Shown: piece by piece, positions 25,604 to 31,637 of the stretch | Layout of the letters: each line of letters starts with the position of its first letter | Position numbering within the stretch: position 1 is the first letter of the stretch | The notes under the pieces: model-generated | Told to the model about the DNA's origin: nothing | What the model saw: only the letters and a program-made list of their open reading frames with translations | Database searches by the model: none | Made by a program: the position numbers and the translations under genes | Assembly: GCA_013390945.1 (NCBI GenBank) | Contig: JACAUC010000020.1 | Coordinates: 1 to 40,276 of the forward strand | Length of the DNA stretch: 40,276 nt | Source of the DNA: Candidatus Chloroheliaceae bacterium | GTDB taxonomy: Bacteria > Chloroflexota > Chloroflexia > Chloroheliales > Chloroheliaceae | Direction of reading: 5' to 3'

Positions 25604-26113
25604 TTAGCTCTTTTTCTCAAGGTCAATCGAAGAGACGGCGCGTTTGGCTAATTCGCTAAAGATGAGATCCACCCGATCTCCGTTGCGAGCGGAAGCAGTC
25701 AGGTGTGGGGCGGCAGCGTAATTAGCGAAAAGTTCCCCCCATTTTTGAGGGAAACGGTAGCCTAGATCAATTTTGTTGCCCACTACCACTACCCCGGCTT
25801 TAGGTACAGTGGAACGGCAGACATTTAACCAAGTAGCCAATTGTTGGAGAGTCTTTTCTTTGGTTACATCATAAACCAGCATACAGGCACTGGCATTGCG
25901 GTAAAACTCGGTGCGCTCAAAATATTCACCCGCAATATCCCAAATTTCTAGCTTAACGGGCCGATTGCCTGCCATCGCTATGTGAGTAGTCACATTTAAA
26001 CCAAGGCTATGACTATATTGACCGCTAAACTTGCCTAAGGTATACTGCTCTACCAGACTAGTCTTACCGACCGTCTTTTCACCCGCTACAATGACCTTTA
26101 TGCTGCGTAACAT
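25604..26113 (-). CDS. Ras/Rab-like small GTPase
   Basis: 169 aa, a single GTPase domain with no added domains. G1 is G11EKTVGKTS, the G2 region holds T42/T43, G3 is W58DIAGE (the catalytic Gln position of DTAGQ reads Glu, and Asp-Thr reads Asp-Ile), G4 is N113KID and G5 is S141AR. It is a soluble bacterial small GTPase of the Rab/MglA/Rup type, probably a nucleotide switch at a cell pole or a signalling complex. Loss of the Gln suggests slow hydrolysis or a need for a GAP. Roadblock/LC7 proteins often serve such GTPases, and one is encoded at 37373. SD AAGGAT precedes the ATG. Confidence 0.9.
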   Translation of the reverse strand: MLRSIKVIVAGEKTVGKTSLVEQYTLGKFSGQYSHSLGLNVTTHIAMAGNRPVKLEIWDIAGEYFERTEFYRNASACMLVYDVTKEKTLQQLATWLNVCRSTVPKAGVVVVGNKIDLGYRFPQKWGELFANYAAAPHLTASARNGDRVDLIFSELAKRAVSSIDLEKKS

Positions 26114-26651
26114 CCGGTCTATCCTTCCAATTCAATTGACCCCAATTAGCTTTTCAGCTTTAAACCGTCCTTATAATACTAAGGTTAGTTTACCACTAGT
26201 TTACCTAGAGAATTATAGCCCAAATTGACTATCTATACAAGCTTGTTACTTTCTATATTATAAAGACTAGGTTAAAAATTTAAATGGAGAAAGGTCTTAC
26301 TCCTATATGCTGTCACCCCAAACTCTCACGATCATTTTTCCAGTCTGGAAATTATAGCATGAAGCCGAACATGCTTCAAATTTAGCCCGAAATTGGCCTT
26401 AGTCTCTCGTCGCTCCCAATTAAGGCAAAGCCTTTTTAGCTTCTTCAAAATGATGTTCACTCTCCACTTTCTAACAGAACGTTTGTGTTGCGAAACCTTG
26501 TTATATGAAAATGGGTAAACGATGTATTGACAAAATGACACATCATTTCAGTAAGACCAAAATTGACTATACTATAGCGAAGCAGACACGACTAATCTCC
26601 AAACCTATTTATCAAATCAAATAATGAATCTTAAATAGGAATAAGGGGGTT
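26114..26651. other. A+T-rich intergenic region, no gene
   Basis: No gene is supported in these 538 bp. The segment 26336-26394 resembles 27182-27240 at roughly four bases in five, so it is a diverged repeat. A TTGACT is present near 26562 without a good partner. Confidence 0.55.
26336..26394 (+). repeat. Diverged 58-bp repeat, copy 1
   Basis: It shares the ordered words TTTTCCA, GAAATTATA, CCGAA, TTCAAATTT and GCCCGAAA with the copy at 27182-27240. It lies in non-coding DNA on one side of the HIT gene. Confidence 0.65.
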
Positions 26652-27158
26652 TCACCTTTCGGTGGTCGGGAAAAACTCCTCTAACCGCACCCGCAACCGG
26701 GCATAGGTATCCGGTAACAATTCTGGCATAGTACGAGTATCGGCCAAAATAGGCATAAAGTTGGTATCACCATTCCAGCGCGGAACAATATGCTGGTGGA
26801 GATGATCGTCAATACCGGCTCCAGCCACCCGGCCCAAATTCATCCCCAAGTTAAAGCCTTGAGGCTGAAGAGTAGCGGCTAACAAAGCCACGCCCCGGCG
26901 GGTTAAGTCGCCTAATTCCACCATTACGGAGGAGTGCAAGCCTACCAAGTCGCTGGTATGTAGGTAGGGTACGACCATGAGATGACCGGTATTATAGGGG
27001 TAGAGATTCATTATCACAAAGCAATGCTCGCCCCGATAGAGCAACAGGCTTTCAGCATCGCTGGCGGGATCCGCATGAACTTTTTGACAAAGCACACAGC
27101 CCGGTTGTTTTGCGCCCAAAATATAATCAATCCGCCAAGGTGTCCACAAAATACTCAT
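26652..27158 (-). CDS. HIT-family hydrolase/phosphorylase
   Basis: 168 aa from the ATG at 27158 (MSILWTPWRIDYI). A TTG nine bases upstream also lies in frame but is less likely. The histidine triad is HLHQHIVPRW (H-x-H-x-H) near residue 130, with the usual preceding PYLHTSDL and GMNLGRVAGAG strands. An N-terminal CVLCQK pair could bind zinc, as in HIT proteins of the Ap4A phosphorylase group. It probably cleaves dinucleoside polyphosphates such as Ap4A or removes nucleotides from AMP conjugates. It reads away from the Hsp70 operon, with about 230 bp and the promoter of the operon between them. Confidence 0.93.
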   Translation of the reverse strand: MSILWTPWRIDYILGAKQPGCVLCQKVHADPASDAESLLLYRGEHCFVIMNLYPYNTGHLMVVPYLHTSDLVGLHSSVMVELGDLTRRGVALLAATLQPQGFNLGMNLGRVAGAGIDDHLHQHIVPRWNGDTNFMPILADTRTMPELLPDTYARLRVRLEEFFPTTER

Positions 27159-27181
27159 TAAATCCAAACTTTCAAAATCAA

Positions 27182-27240
27182 CTTTTCCAATTTAGAAATT
27201 ATAACATAAATCCGAAAAGGGTTCAAATTTGGCCCGAAAA
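27182..27240 (+). repeat. Diverged 58-bp repeat, copy 2
   Basis: Matches 26336-26394 at about four in five bases, in the same orientation. It lies just upstream of the Hsp70-operon promoter. Confidence 0.65.
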
Positions 27241-27256
27241 CCCACCAAATTGCCTC

Positions 27257-27285
27257 TTGACAACTCTCCCTTCTTGCGCTACAAT
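27257..27285 (+). promoter_or_regulatory. Promoter of the Hsp70-E2-E1 operon
   Basis: A consensus TTGACA (27257-27262) and TACAAT (27280-27285) with 17-bp spacing. Transcription would begin near 27292. The operon therefore looks strongly transcribed unless repressed or attenuated. Confidence 0.78.
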
Positions 27286-27286
27286 A

Positions 27287-27303
27287 AGTGTGTAAGATAC
27301 ACT
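27287..27303. promoter_or_regulatory. Dyad at the transcription start, possible operator
   Basis: AGTGT and ACACT are separated by 7 bp, right after the -10 box and overlapping the predicted start site. This is a common place for a repressor site. No regulator gene lies directly beside it. Confidence 0.4.
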
Positions 27304-27324
27304 AAGTAATCAGGATAAGACAGA

Positions 27325-27345
27325 ACGCCCCAAGGGGCATTTTTT
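27325..27345 (+). terminator. Intrinsic terminator in the operon leader
   Basis: GCCCC-AA-GGGGC (27327-27338) is followed by ATTTTTT. It lies about 35 nt after the predicted transcription start and 43 nt before the Hsp70 ATG. This would attenuate the operon or end a short leader RNA of about 50 nt. The loop of two bases is tight, so only the inner pairs may open. Confidence 0.65.
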
Positions 27346-27387
27346 AAAGCTTATGGTTAGTGTAAATAAAACACTAAGGAGTGAACT

Positions 27388-28989
27388 ATGATTACTGGCA
27401 AGCAAACCCCACCAGCGGTCGGGATAGATATTGGCACTAGCTTTGGCCGAGTGGCTTTAGTTCAGGCCGGAGAGACCAACCCAAAATTGGTGGCCGACGG
27501 CTATGGGCGGGTACATCAACCCGCAGTGGTACGCTATACGCTGGGTGGGTCGGAGGTGGGCTATTATCCGAGCCGTTTCCTAGTGACGAATTGGGAGAAT
27601 AGTGCCACCGGAGTGACCCGCTTTATCGGACGCTGGCGGGATCTCCCTCGTGAGGTGGTAGACAATGCACCCTTTGTGGTTTTCGAGCGCGAGGGGCGGG
27701 CCTGTTTTAACCTGCTTTATAACCTCGCCACACCGGAAGAGGTCTTTGCCAAAATCGCGCTACACCTGATTGGGGAGGCGGAACGAGTGAGCGGTCAGTC
27801 GGTCTACGAAGTGGTTTTGACCGTTCCGGCTAGTGCCGAGGATTTTTATCGGGTACGGGTGCAGGAAGCACTTGAGATAGCGGGTCTCCACGTTTTGAAG
27901 ATTATCAATCAGCCTACGGCGGCTTTGCTGGCTCTACGCCATTTGGAGCGGGTGCAAGCCGGGAACGTGGTAGTGGTGGATGTTGGAGGCGGAACAACCG
28001 ACGTGTCGGTAGCCCAACTAAGCCAGAACGGTAGTGTGACGGTGCTGGCAACCGCAGGCGATCCTTATCTAGGGGGCCACGATTTTGAACAGCGGTTGGC
28101 GGAAAAGCTGGCTCGACGTTTTTATGAGACTGAAACAGGTGGATTTGCCGAAGCACTCGCTTCTAGCCGAAGCTTAAACTTAGGGCTATTGCATACGGCA
28201 GCAGAAGCGATGCAGGATTTGAGCGTGGCTACTACTACCGAAGTGGCTTTAGACCATGGGGCAGGTTTCGGGCGAGATTTATATACCCGTATGGCCCGCT
28301 CTGAATTTGAAACTACGCTGGAAGCGGATTTGTTGCGGATTGGCGAACTCTGTCATCGGGCTATGAGCGAAGCCCATCTGCAACCGCACGAAATTGATGC
28401 GGTAGTATTGGCTGGCGGAGCAAGCCAAATTCCAGCGGTACGGCGAGTAATCGCAATGGCTTTGGCCCGACAACCAGAAGAGTTGATCTGCTATGAGCCG
28501 CAGGGCTTGGCGGCGTTGGGGGCAGCGGTGCAGGCGGCGGCTCTAACCGGACATTCTGGCTTTGAACATCTGTGTGTCCGCGATGTCACTCCCTATCCGC
28601 TTGGTATTGCGGCCTACTTTGCGACCGGAGCAGGCCCGGCAGAGGAGAATGGCGACGAGGAGTTGTTGAGCGTAATTATCGAACGGCAGGCCAGTTTACC
28701 CGTGCGCCGTCAAGAGACTTATTACACCCGTCGTCCTAACCAGACTCAGATGGAGTTACATCTATTGCAATATAGAGGTACTCGGCAACCCACTAGCCAT
28801 GACTATCTGACTAAGGTCTATCCTAATGAGTGTGAAACTTTAGGTAAGTGGATGTTGAATGATATTCGGCCCCGCTCAAGGTCAGAGGTTTTGGTAACTT
28901 TTGAGATTGATGAAAACGGAATCTTACATCTAACGGCGGAAGAAAAAGGCACCCATAATCGGCTCAGCCAGCAAATTACCCGTTGGTAA
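27388..28989 (+). CDS. DnaK-like Hsp70 family protein
   Basis: 533 aa. The N-terminal ATPase domain has the phosphate-1 motif VGIDIGTSFGRVALV, the connect strand INQPTAALLAL, phosphate-2 motif VVVVDVGGGTTDVSVA and adenosine motif VVLAGGASQIPAV. The last 140 aa look like a short beta-rich substrate-binding part, ending without an alpha-helical lid or EEVD tail. It is shorter than DnaK (about 610-640 aa) and has the linker region ALTGHSGFEHLCVRDVTPYPLG. It is the first gene of a six-gene operon with E2-like and E1-like proteins. It may hold or unfold substrates or a partner for them; that is inference. The next gene starts 17 bp after the stop. Confidence 0.92.
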   Translation: MITGKQTPPAVGIDIGTSFGRVALVQAGETNPKLVADGYGRVHQPAVVRYTLGGSEVGYYPSRFLVTNWENSATGVTRFIGRWRDLPREVVDNAPFVVFEREGRACFNLLYNLATPEEVFAKIALHLIGEAERVSGQSVYEVVLTVPASAEDFYRVRVQEALEIAGLHVLKIINQPTAALLALRHLERVQAGNVVVVDVGGGTTDVSVAQLSQNGSVTVLATAGDPYLGGHDFEQRLAEKLARRFYETETGGFAEALASSRSLNLGLLHTAAEAMQDLSVATTTEVALDHGAGFGRDLYTRMARSEFETTLEADLLRIGELCHRAMSEAHLQPHEIDAVVLAGGASQIPAVRRVIAMALARQPEELICYEPQGLAALGAAVQAAALTGHSGFEHLCVRDVTPYPLGIAAYFATGAGPAEENGDEELLSVIIERQASLPVRRQETYYTRRPNQTQMELHLLQYRGTRQPTSHDYLTKVYPNECETLGKWMLNDIRPRSRSEVLVTFEIDENGILHLTAEEKGTHNRLSQQITRW

Positions 28990-29006
28990 TAGAAAGTGAG
29001 GCAAAA

Positions 29007-29810
29007 ATGAATCAGGTAAGGAATACTCCCCAAATTACGGTAGTGATCGCCCAATGTGTGCAACGTAGCTTTATCAGCCCGTTAGCTAGTCCAGACCCAC
29101 GATTTAAGCCCTGCAAGTTGCACTGCGGCTATAACAACAGCTTACGTCTATTGGGCGGTGGTCCGGTCAATCTGCCCAATAGCCTAGAGAATTTTCTCTT
29201 ATTGGCGCATGGTGGTGAAGGACGTACTCCAGTGACAGGCAGCGAGTTTGTCCATGTTATTTATGTGGATGACGAACATCCTGACGATGGTAGTGCTATA
29301 ACTACCGAACATTTCGGTCAATTTGGTCGCCATTGTGTACCGGGTGAGACGGACGAGCGCGGTTTGGAGGGCTTTCTAGGAACAGGCCGCACCGAGGAAT
29401 GGAGGCAACTGCACAATGGTCGGACACACGTGGTACGTACCCCCGGCCTGAATGACAATATGTTTGGCACTGGTTTCATTCCGGCACTGACGGCCATTTG
29501 TCAGGAGGCCGAAGAGAGCTACGGGGTTGAGCCAGAGGAGATTCGGATTCTAAATCTAGGCGGTTGGAGCATTATCAAGGAGCTTTTCTGTGGGGTTTGG
29601 GAATTAATGCACCATGGTATTCCCGACTACCGTGACTTAGAGAACCGAGAAGCCAGCATCCGCTTTAAAACAGTAGCCATTAGCGACACCCTTTCTTATA
29701 GTGTCCAGCGCGAGCATCACAATGTGGCACTAGAAGTGACCACGATGATCGGCGGACAGGTGCTAAGATCCGTCGAGGATGCTATACACTTCTGTGGCTT
29801 GAGGGTCTAA
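29007..29810 (+). CDS. Isochorismatase-fold protein, probably non-catalytic
   Basis: 267 aa, ATG at 29007 after GAGGC; an upstream in-frame TTG overlaps the Hsp70 stop and is less likely. It fits the cysteine hydrolase fold: VVIAQCVQRSF (normally V.D.Q.DF), VIYVDDEHPDDGS, RHCVPGETDERGL (normally HC..GT), VVRTPGLNDNMFGTGFIPAL (normally v.K...SaF..T.L), and IRILNLGGWSIIKELFCGVWEL. At the three catalytic positions the expected Asp is absent, Lys is R144, and Cys aligns with K191 (C195 is one turn later). This points to a binding or scaffold role. I am fairly sure of the fold and less so of the residue alignment. Confidence 0.62.
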   Translation: MNQVRNTPQITVVIAQCVQRSFISPLASPDPRFKPCKLHCGYNNSLRLLGGGPVNLPNSLENFLLLAHGGEGRTPVTGSEFVHVIYVDDEHPDDGSAITTEHFGQFGRHCVPGETDERGLEGFLGTGRTEEWRQLHNGRTHVVRTPGLNDNMFGTGFIPALTAICQEAEESYGVEPEEIRILNLGGWSIIKELFCGVWELMHHGIPDYRDLENREASIRFKTVAISDTLSYSVQREHHNVALEVTTMIGGQVLRSVEDAIHFCGLRV

Positions 29811-29862
29811 CAATACGGGTATTCTTGTAGGATATTGCTTCGACAATAACGGGGGTCTAAAG

Positions 29863-30480
29863 ATGGGTTATTTCAGTGCTGATGAGCGGTTGGAACAGAG
29901 CGAAGCTGCTCCACCCGCGCCCTATAACCTGCGCTTAACCGAAATCGTCGAGCGCAATGCCGAGGTGGGTTTGGCTTGGCAACGACCTTTGGGCCGTTTG
30001 GAGGGTTATCTGGTATTGGTAAGGGGTCACGCAGGGCGTATGCAATACGCCCCTACCCCGATGGCACAGGAGGTAGACGGCGCGGCACTGGAATGGCGCA
30101 AAGTGTTACAAGTAGTGGGCCGGGAAAAATGCGGAGCTAGGCTGAAACTAGCGGCAGACCTTTGGGGAGCAACTGCGGTTGAATTAGTGGTAGTGGCTTA
30201 TATCGGCGAGGTGATAAGCCCACCCTCTAACCCAATAACCCTACCGCCGAGGCTACGTCCTGCACTGGCAGTTTTGCCACCATTGGAAGAAGAAGAGGTA
30301 CAAGTACCTCCCGTTCCTATCGCACCTCCAGTGGAAACGGAAAATCCAGCACCAGCGCGGGAAAATCCAGAGCTACCCGAATTGGCTGGCTGGGCCGAAA
30401 TTGAGGAGGCTCTACGGCGCAACAGTGCCGCACTGAGCAGACACGGGCTTTTTGTCAATCGTCATAACCCGCGTTCCTAA
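29863..30480 (+). CDS. FN3-like protein with Pro-rich linker
   Basis: 205 aa. Residues 15-125 look like one fibronectin-III-like beta sandwich (PYNLRLTEIVERNAEVGLAW, then YLVLVRG, and AAYIGEV..PPSNPITLPP at the end). A Pro/Glu-rich linker of about 45 aa is followed by a short helical end (WAEIEEALRRNSAALSRHGLF). There is no signal peptide, so this is a cytoplasmic FN3, which is uncommon. The segment AGRMQYAPTP is translated from an inverted REP-like element, so part of a loop is mobile-repeat DNA. It may be a binding adaptor of the operon. The domain call rests on pattern only. Confidence 0.55.
   Translation: MGYFSADERLEQSEAAPPAPYNLRLTEIVERNAEVGLAWQRPLGRLEGYLVLVRGHAGRMQYAPTPMAQEVDGAALEWRKVLQVVGREKCGARLKLAADLWGATAVELVVVAYIGEVISPPSNPITLPPRLRPALAVLPPLEEEEVQVPPVPIAPPVETENPAPARENPELPELAGWAEIEEALRRNSAALSRHGLFVNRHNPRS
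30034..30060 (-). repeat. REP-like element inside the FN3-like gene
   Basis: GGGCGTATGCAATACGCCC followed by CTACCCCG is the reverse complement of the intergenic elements. It sits in frame within the coding sequence. Confidence 0.9.
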
Positions 30481-30504
30481 TTAGTGGGTTATGCCAAATA
30501 GAGT

Positions 30505-30606
30505 GGGTTTATGTAAACTGGGTCACAACCAAACCAGTTTACGTTGACCGTAACTTGGGTTGGTTGTTCAATAGACCAGTCTACGACCAGTCGTAACCTG
30601 GGTTAC
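30505..30606. repeat. Cluster of inverted repeats in the operon gap
   Basis: The 176-bp gap between the FN3-like and small CxxC genes contains GTAAACTGG/CCAGTTTAC (30513-30521 and 30534-30542), an imperfect 18-bp stem at 30525-30567, and the exact palindrome GTAACCTGGGTTAC (30593-30606). The arms resemble one another and the tail of the 55-bp repeats at 1-55 and 191-245. Confidence 0.75.
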
Positions 30607-30656
30607 AACCCCTGCCATTGAGAAGATAACCTAAAAAGGTGAAGGGAGAAATTAAA

Positions 30657-30917
30657 ATGTTAACCTTACAGGAAATTTCACGTGAATTAGAGGCGGGCCG
30701 TCACTATTGTGCTTGTTGCCATCCTCCGACGCTGTTAATTCGCCGGGCGGGGTCGCCTGAATTATTGGCAAGCTGTCTCAATACAGGCCGACTCTATCGG
30801 ACCGAGTCTAGTGGTCGTTTTGTGCTGGTGGAGGGGGAAACTGGCTTAGAAGGTGGTCGCCGTCCTTCGCTGGCTCCTACAACTGTGATTGATTTAAGCC
30901 GGGAGAGTTATTCATGA
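30657..30917 (+). CDS. Small CxxC protein of unknown function
   Basis: 86 aa from the ATG at 30657, preceded by AAGGGAG. It has an N-terminal helix (LTLQEISRELEAGRHY), then CACCHPP and later a third Cys (ELLASCLN), so a single zinc or redox site is possible. The beta-rich middle and LEGGRR sequence are followed by a 16-aa tail. The C-terminus is not Gly-Gly, so it is not an obvious ubiquitin-like protein, although its size and place next to the E2-like gene make it the nearest candidate partner. The stop overlaps the next start (ATGA), which implies translational coupling. Unrecognised family. Confidence 0.7.
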   Translation: MLTLQEISRELEAGRHYCACCHPPTLLIRRAGSPELLASCLNTGRLYRTESSGRFVLVEGETGLEGGRRPSLAPTTVIDLSRESYS

Positions 30918-31618
30918 ACGAGTTAAGACAGGAAAAGAGTGTGGCAGGCCAGTCCAACGGACAACCGAACGTTGCAACGTGGGTGCTAAACCTCGAAGCA
31001 GCAGGCCGGGCGCAACGCTGGAGTCAGGAAAATCCGGCCCTGCTGCAAGAGGAAGCTACCGAGATGCTCTACTATTTTCCAAGTTGGTTACTAGTAGCAG
31101 TACGTGAGGAGCAACCGCTGCGATGTGAAGGTTGCGGCGAGTTGATGGTTTGGAAGGCAAAGGGTTTGGCTTGTGCAGGCTGTGACCGAAATTTCAAAGG
31201 CCGCTTACGGCAAGCCAAACTTAGCCTAGCTTGGATTGGTCATCTACCTGCGCCGATTCCGACTAAGGGATTATCGCTAGAACGGCTAGAGGCTCACCCT
31301 GATCCAACCGCTCCACTGGTCAGGGTAGGTGGTCAACCCTATGTGCTAGTGCCTTTGCTGGCCTGCTATCCTGAAAACTGGCCGCAACGTCCACCCCTAA
31401 TTCACTATGACCGCGACTTTTTGAACCGGATCGGTATTCAAGGTGTCGGTCATTCCACCCACCTAGTCGGGACAGATGGGACAACGATGTGCCTCTACAC
31501 CTCTTGGCGAGCGGTAACATTGCGGGTAGTGTTACAACAGCGGGTGGTCAACCACGTGGTCAGCCTCTTCAAAATCGTGCAAGGTGTCCAACATAGTGAG
31601 GCTTTCCTAGACCACTAA
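30914..31618 (+). CDS. E2-like protein with an N-terminal zinc ribbon
   Basis: 234 aa. Four cysteines, C71-x2-C74 and C87-x2-C90, form a probable zinc ribbon. The C-terminal part (about 100-225) resembles the ubiquitin-conjugating (E2/UBC) fold: a strand PYVLVPLLACYPENWPQRPP with the Y-P...P-P turn, H180/H183, then TDGTTMC193LYTSW with the candidate catalytic Cys in the same place as 'ICLDIL...W' in E2s, and the last helix VVNHVVSLFKIVQG. In known E2s the Cys carries ubiquitin as a thioester. The gene is translationally coupled to the CxxC gene and 19 bp before the E1-like gene, which supports the assignment. The call is by motif and context only. Confidence 0.62.
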   Translation: MNELRQEKSVAGQSNGQPNVATWVLNLEAAGRAQRWSQENPALLQEEATEMLYYFPSWLLVAVREEQPLRCEGCGELMVWKAKGLACAGCDRNFKGRLRQAKLSLAWIGHLPAPIPTKGLSLERLEAHPDPTAPLVRVGGQPYVLVPLLACYPENWPQRPPLIHYDRDFLNRIGIQGVGHSTHLVGTDGTTMCLYTSWRAVTLRVVLQQRVVNHVVSLFKIVQGVQHSEAFLDH

Positions 31619-31637
31619 CTTATAAAAGGGTAAAGCG

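Noticed and set aside
25430..25651. 73-codon plus-strand frame before the GTPase gene
   Set aside because: No ribosome site and no recognisable sequence; its end runs 48 bases into the GTPase gene on the opposite strand.
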